Both the position numbers and the translations under genes were made by a program. Positions 27,048-35,662 of a stretch of 64,000 nt of DNA are shown here, piece by piece. The stretch comes from JALYXI01 sp963795835 (lineage in GTDB: Bacteria > Acidobacteriota > Terriglobia > Bryobacterales > Bryobacteraceae): assembly GCA_963795835.1 (NCBI GenBank), contig CAWCJC010000008.1, positions 124,001 through 188,000 on the forward strand, in the 5' to 3' direction. Under the pieces are notes generated by a model, which did not search any database, was not told the origin of the DNA, and saw only the letters and a list, made by a program, of their open reading frames with translations. Position 1 is the stretch's first letter; each line of letters begins with the position of its first letter.

Positions 27048-28086
27048 CCCTTGCAGTAAAGCGGCGGCATCGCTGAGTCACAATTTATCATTCCCGGCCG
27101 AAGGTTTTGATTACCTTCGCCGTGAGGGCCTGCTGCTTCGCCCTCTAACCGAACGCTGGGGCATCTCGCCCGGTACGCAAGCCACGCTGCTCGATACGCT
27201 GCGCCGCGTCGGTGCCCGCGATCTCTCCTTGGGCCGCCTCTATGAGGGTCACGTTAACGCGCTGCTCCTCGCTTCCCTCTATGGAGATCCGCAAGCCGTC
27301 GCGCAAGACGTTCGCAATGGCCACGTGTTCGGCGTTTGGAACACGGATTCGCCTGACCCTGTCCATGCTCATCGTCTAGGGTAACCAGCTTCACTTTCGC
27401 GGCCGAAAAGCCTTCGGCTCCGGAGCCGGCTCCATCCAGCGCCCCATCGTGACCGCCCAAATCGAAAACGAAGGCCGCGTTATGTGTCTGCTTCCCATGG
27501 ATACGCTCGGGGCTTCAATCGACTTCTCTTCCTGGGACCCGCTCGGCATGCAAGGCTCCGATAGCTTCACCGTCGACTTTACCGGTGTCGCGTCAGTACC
27601 AGCGTCATCCTCGGCACCCCCGGCGACTACTACCGCCAGCCTGTTTTCGGCGGAGGAGCCATCCGTTTCGCCGCTGTTCAGTTTGGCGCCGTAGAGCGCC
27701 TGGCCCGCTGCTTCACTGAATCGCTTCAGACCTCAAACCGGACGGCCGATCCCTTCCAGCAGGCCCGAGCAGGTGAAATCGAAATCGCCGTCCAGAGCGG
27801 CCGTCAATGGATTTCGAACGCCGCCGCGATTGCAGAAGAGCACTTCCACACCACACGAGAATCTGGCATTTCTCTCATGATCCACACCGCCAACATGACC
27901 CGTCTCGCGATTGAACGCATTGCGCTCGACGTGATGGAACGCGTTACCCGGGGAATCGGCGCACGTGGTCTGCTGGCACCCGCCCACTTTGAGAAACAGA
28001 TCCGCGATCTCACCATGTATCTTCGCCAACCTGCTCCCGATCAAGCTCTTGCTGCGGTGGGCAAACGCGCTTTATCACCCGTATGA
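27035..28086 (+). CDS. Acyl-CoA dehydrogenase-like protein, two or three frameshifts
   Basis: Read across frames, the protein has the acyl-CoA dehydrogenase layout: helical N-terminal domain (FDYLRREGLLLRPL), the middle beta domain (FGVWNTDSP, RKAFGSGAG, VTAQ, WDPLGMQGSDSFTVDF) and the C-terminal helical bundle (FAAVQFGAVERLARC...HTTRESGISLM...TRGIGARGLL). The frame changes near 27378 and 27590, each repaired by one or two bases. A TTG at 27035 with AGGAGG eight bases upstream is the best start if a further indel lies near 27058; otherwise the 5' end is unclear. The stop overlaps the methyltransferase ATG (ATGA). Real acyl-CoA substrates are not implied, since this branch often sits in non-beta-oxidation clusters. 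Confidence 0.8.
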
Positions 28087-28661
28087 GCGAGTCTCTCGAC
28101 GCCAAGTATTTCGACGATGTCTACGCCGCTCACGACGATCCCTGGAGCTTTGAAACCAGTGATTACGAGCGTGCCAAGTACGCACACACGCTTCAGTCGC
28201 TCCCCCGCGATCGCTATGAACGAGCTCTCGAAGTCGGCTGCTCGATCGGTGTGCTCACCCAACAACTAGCACCCCGCTGCGGCCGGCTACTCTCTGTCGA
28301 CGTGGCTGAGAAAGCCCTTGCCCAAGCTCGCGAACGCTGCCGGAGCCTTCCGCAAGTTGAATTTCAGAAGATGAATATACCCGAAGAGTTTCCCTCGGGA
28401 TTGTTCGACTTGGTCTTGGTTTCCGAAGTCGCCTACTATTTCTCGCGCCCCGATCTCGAGCGCTTCGCCGATTCCCTCGCGGCCGCGCAACCGCACGGAG
28501 CCGATTTAGTGCTGGTTCACTTCACGCCGGTTGTAGCCGACTATCCAGCAACGGGGGATGAGGTGCATGACTACTTCCTGGGACGCCCGGAGTGGCACTC
28601 TTTAGTGGCATCTCGGCAAGAACGCTATCGCCTGGATGTGCTTCGTCGGCAAGCGTCATAA
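28083..28661 (+). CDS. NodS-like SAM methyltransferase
   Basis: A 192-residue class I methyltransferase close to the NodS group: YFDDVYAAHDDPWSFETSDYERAKY at the N-terminus, glycine motif ALEVGCSIGVLTQQLA, LLSVDVAEKALAQA, and FDLVLVSEVAYYF. NodS itself N-methylates a deacetylated chitooligosaccharide; here the acceptor is unknown. Start ATG overlaps the acyl-CoA dehydrogenase stop. The 3' end overlaps the convergent glycosyltransferase ORF. Confidence 0.88.
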   Translation: MSESLDAKYFDDVYAAHDDPWSFETSDYERAKYAHTLQSLPRDRYERALEVGCSIGVLTQQLAPRCGRLLSVDVAEKALAQARERCRSLPQVEFQKMNIPEEFPSGLFDLVLVSEVAYYFSRPDLERFADSLAAAQPHGADLVLVHFTPVVADYPATGDEVHDYFLGRPEWHSLVASRQERYRLDVLRRQAS

Positions 28662-29691
28662 TGGCGAGAGTCGCCGACTGAATCGGTGCGACTCGCTGCC
28701 GTTTGGGCATTGCCCGCCATAGCTTGCCTCTGAAATCCAGGGCGTCATGCAGCTCCCCGAAAGTCTGTGCATCGCTCACTCTGCTCCACAACTCTTCAAC
28801 CGTGATTCCCAGGAGAGCCGCGATGTTTCTGTCCTCGCTGCAAACCTGTTCTGCCCACGCCCGTCGAAGCTGACGGCGGCATCGAAAATAGCGGTTCAAA
28901 AAGTCGGCTGAATCCACCATGCGCTCGCCCGTTGCTTGCTCCCATTCGCGCAATTGCGAAGCGAAGCCCACCCGGGCGCGGCCCGAGGTTCGTGCGGCGG
29001 TCCAAACCTTCACCGCCGGACTATGACGCACCCTTGCATCAGCGCGCACAGCGGCGTTGAAGAATGCCACATCCTCCAGGCTTTCCACGGCAGGCAAGCC
29101 GCCCACCTTCCGGTATAGCCGATTCGTGCACGCCAGGCTTGCGCCGAAATGGTGATGATGACGCGGCAAACAGTCGAATGGATCAGGGTCAAGGAGCGAC
29201 TCTAAACGAGTACACGCCGCTTGGTACGATGCGTCATTGTCATACTGTCGGCGAATACTCTCCGGCAGCCTGGCATACTCAGTGGGAACAATCGCGATCT
29301 CTCCGCCGACCAGATCCGCTCCGGCCTGAAGCGCGTTCAAGTTCGCTTCGACCCAGTCGCGTGCCACGGTGGTATCCCCATCTGTCGAAAGAATCGCGCC
29401 ATCTCCGGGTAACTGGCGCGATGCGGCGTCCATAGCCAGACGGCGCGCAGTCCCGACGTTCGCCTCACGCTTCGGCAACTCTCGCACAATGCAATGAATC
29501 GCCAGTTCCGTGTGTGCCGCGCGGAAAGCCTCAGCAATCGCAATTGAGGCATCGGTGCAATTGTTCAGCAGCAGGATTACATCGTAGAGGCGATGCGAAA
29601 CGGTTTGGTGCAGCAGCGATTCTAAACACGCGCCGAGCCGGGCCTCTTCGTTGTGAACCGGCACGATAACACTTGCTCGACAATCTCTCAT
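28522..29691 (-). CDS. Family 2 glycosyltransferase
   Basis: GT-A fold motifs are clear: VIVPVHNEEARLGACLESL (nucleotide binding), LLLNNCTDAS, the DxD-like STDGDTTVARDW, and acceptor-side LEDVAFFNAAVR. About 100 C-terminal residues are helical. The ATG at 29691 overlaps the PIG-L stop (ATGA). The last ~44 residues lie opposite the methyltransferase gene. A single-base slip before 28660 would end the protein right at the methyltransferase stop, so the natural end may be near 28658. Confidence 0.88.
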   Translation of the reverse strand: MRDCRASVIVPVHNEEARLGACLESLLHQTVSHRLYDVILLLNNCTDASIAIAEAFRAAHTELAIHCIVRELPKREANVGTARRLAMDAASRQLPGDGAILSTDGDTTVARDWVEANLNALQAGADLVGGEIAIVPTEYARLPESIRRQYDNDASYQAACTRLESLLDPDPFDCLPRHHHHFGASLACTNRLYRKVGGLPAVESLEDVAFFNAAVRADARVRHSPAVKVWTAARTSGRARVGFASQLREWEQATGERMVDSADFLNRYFRCRRQLRRAWAEQVCSEDRNIAALLGITVEELWSRVSDAQTFGELHDALDFRGKLWRAMPKRQRVAPIQSATLAIMTLADEAHPGDSVLAEMPLKSATPGVPGSSHAPHPPLLDSRLQPA

Positions 29692-30401
29692 GCCGGAAGA
29701 ACGAGCCGGAACAACTCCGCCGCCCTCTCCGTAACCCAAAAACGTTCTCCCCCGCTATACCGATTGCTGAAATGTGCAATTTCCGAGACGGTCTTCCCAT
29801 CAATTTGCGACGGATAAAGGGAGGCACACTGCCGCTTCCACTCTTCGGCACCTTCAAACCCGATACGCAACGGAAATAGTCCCAGATTCAATTCACTGGC
29901 GCGGACAGACGGCGCATCTTCCGGAGCGCGCGCGCAATAAGGCAGGTCCTCATAAAACGCCAGTCCGGGTTCGCCAGCATCGATCGCACCCGCTTGCGCA
30001 ATTCGATGGTCAATATGATCCCCAATGGCCAAGGGCAACATCACCAGATCGGGTGCGAGTGACCGCACATGTTCTTTAATGGCCGCACGAGGAACCGAAT
30101 CTCGGTCGTCCAACGGTCGAGAGCTTGAGATTTCAGAGACACCTATGTTCAGACGCTCGGGCGCATCGATGAGATTTAGATCCTCCAACCGCGCTTGGGA
30201 AAACCGGGCAAATGCCTGGTCTTCCCGGCGGCGCAACTCACTTACTGTTCCCGCCTCCACGTTTCGAAAAGGGGCGTACTCGCTAACAGTAAAACAATTC
30301 GCGACGCAAATCGAAAAGTATCCAGTTAAGTACTGGATTGCGATACCGCAGGAAAAAGCAGCGTCGTCGCGGTGCGGAGAAACCACTAACAGTTTTAGCA
30401 A
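29688..30401 (-). CDS. PIG-L family deacetylase
   Basis: The LmbE/PIG-L zinc-deacetylase signature PHRDDAAFSCG starts the protein (the usual PHPDD with Arg for Pro), and GDHIDHR supplies the second His motif. The family removes N-acetyl groups from GlcNAc-containing small molecules and lipids. TTG at 30401 is the start, 6 bases after the stop of a 26-codon membrane gene. It is followed by GT2 with a 4-base overlap. Together these point to an N-acetylhexosamine-type glycan or glycolipid product. Confidence 0.88.
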   Translation of the reverse strand: MLKLLVVSPHRDDAAFSCGIAIQYLTGYFSICVANCFTVSEYAPFRNVEAGTVSELRRREDQAFARFSQARLEDLNLIDAPERLNIGVSEISSSRPLDDRDSVPRAAIKEHVRSLAPDLVMLPLAIGDHIDHRIAQAGAIDAGEPGLAFYEDLPYCARAPEDAPSVRASELNLGLFPLRIGFEGAEEWKRQCASLYPSQIDGKTVSEIAHFSNRYSGGERFWVTERAAELFRLVLPA

Positions 30402-30407
30402 GCAGGG

Positions 30408-30488
30408 TTAGTGCATGTGGCTAAACAAGAACCAGATCAGAATCAACCCGCCAGGGACGCCCAGGAGCCACGCAAAAAGATATTTCAT
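30408..30488 (-). CDS. 26-residue membrane microprotein heading the PIG-L operon
   Basis: ATG at 30488 opens a 26-codon frame (MKYLFAWLLGVPG... ending HMH) that is nearly all hydrophobic: one membrane helix over residues 3-22 with a Gly-Val-Pro-Gly-Gly kink. A strong Shine-Dalgarno (GGAGG, seven bases before the ATG) supports translation. The stop lies 6 bases before the TTG start of the PIG-L deacetylase, so the two genes are very likely co-transcribed and coupled. Function unknown; it could anchor or signal for the deacetylase/glycosyltransferase pair. Confidence 0.65.
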   Translation of the reverse strand: MKYLFAWLLGVPGGLILIWFLFSHMH

Positions 30489-30526
30489 TTTGTAACCTCC
30501 GCCACGATTTAAGCAACTTCGGGTCC

Positions 30527-30552
30527 AAAATGGAGCCGGTGATCAGAGTTGA
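30527..30552 (-). repeat. Copy of the tRNA-Thr 3' end (att-like)
   Basis: These 26 bases match 32028-32053 with a single mismatch (position 30540 versus 32041). The matched part of the tRNA is the CCA end, acceptor 3' strand and most of the T arm. No other part of a tRNA is present here. An intact tRNA at one end and a copy of its 3' end at the other is the usual footprint of site-specific integration. Confidence 0.75.
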
Positions 30553-30755
30553 GGACACCAGGCGTGCCCTGATCGAAGCGTCATAAAAATGAGTTGGCAT
30601 ATTGGTGGTGGGGTGATTTCGCACAGCATATTGATTTGGCCCTTGCGTTGACCGGGCGAAAATTCAATTTTGTGTGAGGATCTTAAGCGTCCAGCACAAT
30701 CGGCAAAAAAACAAGAGGAGCAACTTGCGGATTCTCATGCAATTATCGACTCTGG

Positions 30756-31892
30756 ATGCCAACCTTTGCAGCTTCGGAGAAGGCCCAAGGATCAACGTCC
30801 GAAGAGCGGCGCCTGCGGACCACCGGGCACATCCCAGCCCTGGATGGTGTTCGCGGGATCGCGATATTGTCCGTAATCCTTTTTCACTTTCATTTTTATT
30901 TCTCCAGAGCGTCAACGGGCGCGGAAAAGCTTCTCTTCGAGGGGCTGTACTTTGGGTGGGCTGGGGTGGACTTGTTCTTTGCCCTGTCCGGCTTCCTGAT
31001 CACCGGCATTCTCTTGGACTCCGTACGGTCGCACAGGTACTTTTTCACCTTTTACGCACGGCGTTCGCTCAGGATCTTCCCGCTCTACTTCGCGTTTCTT
31101 CTTGGGGCGATCCTTTTGTTTTCTGGGACGAGCCATGCGGTGAAAGAGAAGATCTGGTATTTTCTCTACCTTCAGAACTGGACGCAATCAAGCACTATTA
31201 ACCCGGCCATCGGACACCTATGGAGTCTGGCTGTTGAGGAACAGTTCTATTTGGTATGGCCTGTTCTGATTTGGTTCACACCAAAGCGGAGACTCCCAAC
31301 TGTCTTTATCGCTCTAGCGATTACCTCCGCCGTTAGTCGGATTTATCTGGGGCATATTGGCCAAGGACTCCTGGTCTACGAATCCACCCTCACCCGAATG
31401 GATGGCTTGATTCTCGGTGGGCTTGCCGCCTTCGCCCTGCGCGACGAGCGATGGCGGAAGCGCTTTCGTAGGTCATCAGCGGTCGTCGCCCTGGCGTCGT
31501 TTTTGGTTGTGATATCCGTATTTTTCATCGCCGGGAATATGGACTATAGCAGCGCCTTTGTGGACTTTGGGGCGCTGCCGTTGGCCGTTTTATTTTCGAC
31601 GCTGATCTTTCGAATTGCCGCCCTCCGCGCCCCAAACTTCCTGAGTTACAGATGGCTTCAGGAATGCGGCAAGAAGGCATATGCAATGTACCTGTTCCAC
31701 TCCCCGATAACGTTCTTTGCCGCAGCAAAGATGCAAAATGCGCTTCAGGTCCATCACGTTCCCGGAAGCCGCATTTTTTGGGGATTACTTTACATGATCG
31801 CCATGACGCTAGTGACATACTTCTTGGCTGTGATCTCGGGCGTACTATTCGAAGCACCCATCAATCGTCTAAAGAAGCACTTTGTTTACTAG
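30756..31892 (+). CDS. Acyltransferase 3 family membrane protein
   Basis: Polytopic membrane O-acyltransferase (OafA/NolL-like). Seen are IPALDGVRGIAILSVILFHF with the conserved Arg and His, GWAGVDLFFALSGFLITGIL, RRSLRIFPLYF, and HLWSLAVEEQFYLVWP. About ten membrane helices; length 378 is typical. The gene has visibly lower GC than its neighbours. It lies alone between the tRNA-Thr gene and the copy of the tRNA 3' end, so it may have been acquired. It might add O-acyl groups to surface glycans. Confidence 0.9.
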   Translation: MPTFAASEKAQGSTSEERRLRTTGHIPALDGVRGIAILSVILFHFHFYFSRASTGAEKLLFEGLYFGWAGVDLFFALSGFLITGILLDSVRSHRYFFTFYARRSLRIFPLYFAFLLGAILLFSGTSHAVKEKIWYFLYLQNWTQSSTINPAIGHLWSLAVEEQFYLVWPVLIWFTPKRRLPTVFIALAITSAVSRIYLGHIGQGLLVYESTLTRMDGLILGGLAAFALRDERWRKRFRRSSAVVALASFLVVISVFFIAGNMDYSSAFVDFGALPLAVLFSTLIFRIAALRAPNFLSYRWLQECGKKAYAMYLFHSPITFFAAAKMQNALQVHHVPGSRIFWGLLYMIAMTLVTYFLAVISGVLFEAPINRLKKHFVY

Positions 31893-32027
31893 TGAAGTGC
31901 GATGCCGTGATGTGCGATTCCCCGGTGCTCTGGTTTAGCAACTGGGCGCGGCACAAAGATGTTGCGTATGCCCAAAGATTCAGAGAGTAGCCACAACAAA
32001 GCCACATTCCGACGAGGAAACAGCGTG

Positions 32028-32053
32028 AAAATGGAGCCGGCGATCAGAGTTGA
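32028..32053 (-). repeat. tRNA-Thr 3' end, second member of the direct repeat
   Basis: The 3' end of the intact tRNA-Thr gene with four preceding bases, 26 bases in all. It is a direct repeat of 30527-30552 at a spacing of 1501 bases. Confidence 0.75.
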
Positions 32054-32107
32054 ACTGACGACCATCCGATTACAAATCGGGCGCTCTACCAACTGAGCTA
32101 CGCCGGC
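32032..32107 (-). tRNA. tRNA-Thr (anticodon TGT)
   Basis: The minus strand folds as a complete tRNA of 76 bases with encoded CCA. The acceptor stem is GCCGGCG/CGCCGGC, the D arm is GCTC-AGTTGGTA-GAGC, the anticodon loop is TTTGTAA (anticodon TGT at 34-36), and the T arm is GTCAG-TTCAACT-CTGAT. One C-A mismatch tops the anticodon stem. No upstream gene is close enough to share its promoter. Confidence 0.95.
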
Positions 32108-32170
32108 ATCTCCGGTAACGTTTCGATAATACCGCAATGCGCGATCACTCAACTCCTATAATCGAGGCTG

Positions 32171-33787
32171 ATGAGAATTGTTGCCCTCCTCAGCCTTGTC
32201 CCCGCCCTTGCTAGCGCGCTTGATCTCCACAACGCCGTCATCGTCTCTCCGCCTACCGAAGCCGCCCGCATGCTCACCGAAGAGATCGCGAAGCGCACAC
32301 AAATCCGTCTTCCCGTGTCAAGTTATGCCGTCCCTAACCGGGCTAACATACTTCTCACCCTCACCGACGAACCAACACCGCTAGATTCCTACCGCGTCAC
32401 CCAACAAGGCCCAAACCTTACCATCACCGCGTCTACTCCCCGCGCCGTTCTATTCGGGGTCGGCTACCTGCTCCGCCATCTCCACATGGAACGCCAGGTT
32501 ATTGAAGCGCCCAATAACATCCAGGTCTCTGAAGCGCCGCGTTACGCGCTCCGAGGACACCAACTCGGGTACCGCCCCAAAGTAAACACCTACGACGCCT
32601 GGACCCCCGCGCAATTCGAACAATATATCCGCGATCTTGTCGTCTTCGGAACGAATGCCATCGAACTCATCCCCCCGCGGAGCGACGACCAGGACGATAG
32701 CCCCCATTTCAAGCTATCCAAGCTCGACATGATGGAAGAAGTCTCGAAAATCTGCGATCGCTACGGCCTTGACGTCTGGATCTGGTTCCCTGCTATGGAT
32801 CAGGACTATTCCAAACCCGCTACCGTAGACTTTGCGCTAAAAGAATGGGACCAGGTTTACCGCCGCCTGAAACGGATCGACGCTGTTTTCGTTCCTGGCG
32901 GCGACCCGGGCCATACGCGGCCCAAATACCTGATGGCGTTGCTCGAAAAGCAAACCGCGCAACTGCATCGAACGCATCCACAAGCGCAAATGTGGATGTC
33001 GCCGCAAGGCTTCTCCGCCGAATGGCTCAGCGAATGGTTCGATCTTCTCAATCAGAAGCCGGCATGGTTGAACGGCGTGGTCCATGGTCCGCAAGTGAGA
33101 ATCTCCATCCCCGAGATGCGCGCGAAAGTTCCCTCTCAATACCCATTGCGCCTCTATCCGGATATCACGCACAGCCTGCGATGCCAATACCCCGTGCCCG
33201 ATTGGGACCCCGCCTATGCCGCAACCGAAGGCCGCGAATCCATCAATCCCAGGCCAACCCAATACGCCGAGATTTTTCACCGATATGAGAAACAAGCCGT
33301 CGGCTTCCTGACGTATTCAGAAGGCGTGAACGATGATGTCAACAAGTTCGTCTGGAGCGGCCTGGGCTGGAACCCGGATCAGCCAGTGCTCGATATTCTG
33401 CAAGAATACGCGTCATATTTCCTCGGTAACAAAGATTTCGCGCAGGGCCTGATGGGACTGGAACAGAACTGGGTCGGCAACATAGCCACCAACAAAGGTG
33501 TGGACGCAACGCTAGCCCTGTTCCAGAAAATGGAAACCAACGCGTCTCCGCAACTGAAAGCCAACTGGCGTTTCCAGCAGGCGATTTACCGTTCACACTA
33601 TGACTACTACATCCGCTCCCGGGTCCTAAACGAACCCGCTCTGTGGGCCAGAGCCAGAGTTTTCGAAATGGCGGAAGCTCTCTTCCAATCGATCGGCATG
33701 CAGCTCAGCGTGCCGCGTTATCAAGCCGAAGCTCGAGACCGGGGCGCCAATCTCGACGCCATAGACGCGCCTCTACCTCCGCGGTAA
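32171..33787 (+). CDS. Secreted glycoside hydrolase-like protein (GH20/GH67-type N-domain)
   Basis: A signal peptide (MRIVALLSLVPALASA) is followed by an alpha/beta domain typical of the N-terminus of hexosaminidases and alpha-glucuronidases (AARMLTEEIAKRTQIRLPV...ILLTLTD), then a TIM-barrel region (YALRGHQLGYRPKVNTYDAWTPAQFEQYIRDLVVFGTNAIELIPP, CDRYGLDVWIWFPAMDQDY, FVPGGDPGHT). The glycosidic acid residue cannot be assigned by eye. The C-terminus ends abruptly at APLPPR, which may be a small truncation or indel. Start ATG 32171 fits the signal peptide. Confidence 0.8.
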   Translation: MRIVALLSLVPALASALDLHNAVIVSPPTEAARMLTEEIAKRTQIRLPVSSYAVPNRANILLTLTDEPTPLDSYRVTQQGPNLTITASTPRAVLFGVGYLLRHLHMERQVIEAPNNIQVSEAPRYALRGHQLGYRPKVNTYDAWTPAQFEQYIRDLVVFGTNAIELIPPRSDDQDDSPHFKLSKLDMMEEVSKICDRYGLDVWIWFPAMDQDYSKPATVDFALKEWDQVYRRLKRIDAVFVPGGDPGHTRPKYLMALLEKQTAQLHRTHPQAQMWMSPQGFSAEWLSEWFDLLNQKPAWLNGVVHGPQVRISIPEMRAKVPSQYPLRLYPDITHSLRCQYPVPDWDPAYAATEGRESINPRPTQYAEIFHRYEKQAVGFLTYSEGVNDDVNKFVWSGLGWNPDQPVLDILQEYASYFLGNKDFAQGLMGLEQNWVGNIATNKGVDATLALFQKMETNASPQLKANWRFQQAIYRSHYDYYIRSRVLNEPALWARARVFEMAEALFQSIGMQLSVPRYQAEARDRGANLDAIDAPLPPR

Positions 33788-33796
33788 TCCCCATGT

Positions 33797-34435
33797 TCAC
33801 AAGGCGGGTTTGCTCGCCCGAACATTTTTCTCCCATCGCAAATAAGTCTCAGCGACTGGATTCTTATCGCGCGCTAACCAGGCAGGCACCGCGGTCATAA
33901 AATACTGATGCTTCACGCCAGGAACGGTAATCAACTCATCCAACTTCGCCGCCTCCTGCAAATCCGCAGCCTTTAAAGAAGCCGCGAGCATCGCGACATT
34001 GGGCCGCTTCGTCAGTTCCTTCAACACAATCGCCAGGTCCACCAAAGTCCGCCGGCGCCCTGCCAGCATCATCTGCACCACGTTGTCATCGCCTTCTGCG
34101 AAGCCATCCTGATAGATTACGGCTACAACGCCGCTCGTCAACGGCTCAGCCCCCGCGGGCAAGCTGTTACTCTCCACTTCAAAGCCGGCGGGAATCTCCG
34201 TCCCTCCATCCGGATAGGAATAGCTGTCGCCTCCCCAAGCCGTAGGCTGCTGTTTCCCCTCGAAACGAAAGGTCGCCTGCGCTATATAGGCAGTAACAGG
34301 CGCGGAATACAGGTTCTTCAAATATGCGGTCGGGAGCCCGTTCGCGCCCGTCCGGTAGGCAACCTTAAACTGCCGCGCGACTTGCCCCTGAAGGGCCGCC
34401 GCGCACGCCAGAAGCAAGATTAACCGCAGTACCAT
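33797..34435 (-). CDS. Secreted protein of unknown function
   Basis: The signal peptide (VLRLILLLACAAALQGQ) sets the ATG at 34435. The mature part has a beta-rich N-terminal half (FKVAYRTGANGLPTAYLKNLYSAPVTAYIAQATFRF...GGTEIPAGFEVESNS) like a carbohydrate-adhesion or Big-type domain, then a helical half (RTLVDLAIVLKELTKRPNVAMLAASL). I do not recognise the family. Its start codon faces rlmB divergently with the ORFs touching. Confidence 0.7.
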   Translation of the reverse strand: MVLRLILLLACAAALQGQVARQFKVAYRTGANGLPTAYLKNLYSAPVTAYIAQATFRFEGKQQPTAWGGDSYSYPDGGTEIPAGFEVESNSLPAGAEPLTSGVVAVIYQDGFAEGDDNVVQMMLAGRRRTLVDLAIVLKELTKRPNVAMLAASLKAADLQEAAKLDELITVPGVKHQYFMTAVPAWLARDKNPVAETYLRWEKNVRASKPAL

Positions 34436-34469
34436 GGTTCTTCGCACCAGAACTTCATACCAGAGTATC

Positions 34470-35183
34470 GTGAGCGTACTGATCGGCATACATCCCGTGG
34501 CGGAAGCTTTGCGCGCCAAGCGCCAGTTGGACCGCGTAATCATCGCGAAGGGCGCGGGCGGTGCAAGAATCCAGGAGCTGGTGGAACTCGCCCGCGAATC
34601 CAACACCCCGGTGCGCTTTGAAGACCGCGCCGCTCTCGAACGTTTAGCGGGAAGCTCCGCCCATCAGGGAGTCGTGGCTCTGGGCGGCGAATTTCGCTAT
34701 GCGGAGTACGAAGATCTGGCCGCCACGGGCAAGTTGCTCGTTATCCTCGATGGCGTGGAAGATCCACATAATTTAGGAGCCATTGTAAGAACTGCGCATG
34801 CCGCAGGAGCAGCCGCAATTTTGATCCCGGAACGCCGCGCGGCGGGCCTTACGGAAACGGTAGCGAAAGCCGCGGCGGGTGCACTCGAACACTTGCCCGT
34901 CGCAAGAGTCACCAACGTAACCCGTACCCTCGAAAACTTAAAGAAACGGGGCTACTGGATTTATGGAGTGGACGAACGGGGCTCCGAAGACTTCCACACG
35001 GTGGCATGGAATGAACCCACGGCCCTCGTCTTCGGAGCCGAAGGCAAAGGCCTGCACCAGCAGGTGCGAGACGCCTGCGACGTCCTGATCCGCATTCCGA
35101 TGTCGGGAAGGATCAGCTCTCTCAATGTCAGCGTAGCGGCCGGCATTGTCCTGTTTGCCTGGAAAACTCGCCCCGCCGTATGA
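34470..35183 (+). CDS. rlmB: RlmB-type 23S rRNA 2'-O-ribose methyltransferase
   Basis: A SpoU (SPOUT) enzyme with an N-terminal substrate-binding domain (GIHPVAEALRAKRQLDRVIIAKG) and the three knot motifs: LDGVEDPHNLGAIVRTA, ALVFGAEGKGL and IPMSGRISSLNVSVAAGI. RlmB methylates G2251 in the 23S peptidyl-transferase region; related TrmH-type targets are possible. The GTG at 34470 gives the family N-terminus; an ATG at 34434 in the same frame would extend it by 12 residues. Confidence 0.9.
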   Translation: MSVLIGIHPVAEALRAKRQLDRVIIAKGAGGARIQELVELARESNTPVRFEDRAALERLAGSSAHQGVVALGGEFRYAEYEDLAATGKLLVILDGVEDPHNLGAIVRTAHAAGAAAILIPERRAAGLTETVAKAAAGALEHLPVARVTNVTRTLENLKKRGYWIYGVDERGSEDFHTVAWNEPTALVFGAEGKGLHQQVRDACDVLIRIPMSGRISSLNVSVAAGIVLFAWKTRPAV

Positions 35184-35644
35184 AGTTCTTCGACTCGTTT
35201 CTTGAGATTGCCGGCAACCTCGGCTTTCTGGTCGGCAATAATGACCGCATACGCGAGCGTACCCGAAGAGAAAGGCGCAATTGGGGAGTGCAACAGGAGG
35301 GATTTCAACTATCCGCCGCGATTACCGGCGACGAGGCTAGCCGAAAAGTCGAGGTCGCTCTTCGCAACGCTTCTGCAGAACCACGGGAAATACAACTGCA
35401 ACCGTGGCTGATCTTCTTCCCGATTGCGATCCATGAAGCGTCACTGACCCCCTTCGGCAGGAAACAAATGGAAGCCGCTGCAGCTACGCCGGCTCGCACG
35501 GTGACGCTATCGCCGAATCAGGTGCTCGAAGCGGATATCCCGATCTCAGCCCTGTATGATCTAACGAAACCTGGACTTTACACCATTACGGTTACATGCC
35601 AGGCAAGTCGTGCGCTTTCGCACAGCCTGGAGATTCGCATCTAA
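35180..35644 (+). CDS. Hypothetical protein coupled to rlmB
   Basis: The ATG overlaps the rlmB stop (ATGA). The 154-residue product begins with a hydrophobic, acidic start (MKFFDSFLEIAGNLGFLVG) and then folds as beta strands (VEVALRNASAEPREIQLQPWLIFF, PGLYTITVTCQ), which resembles a small immunoglobulin-like domain. No signal peptide is clear. No family recognised. Confidence 0.65.
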   Translation: MKFFDSFLEIAGNLGFLVGNNDRIRERTRRERRNWGVQQEGFQLSAAITGDEASRKVEVALRNASAEPREIQLQPWLIFFPIAIHEASLTPFGRKQMEAAAATPARTVTLSPNQVLEADIPISALYDLTKPGLYTITVTCQASRALSHSLEIRI

Positions 35645-35662
35645 ATTGCTATTCATCTTGGC

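Noticed and set aside
30421..30624. 67-codon minus frame with SSTLITGSI
   Set aside because: Its middle is the translated copy of the tRNA 3' end and its end overlaps the real 26-codon gene in another frame.
31889..32152. 87-codon minus frame over the tRNA region
   Set aside because: It contains the typical translated-tRNA string (VAQLVER...); it is the tRNA-Thr gene, not a protein.
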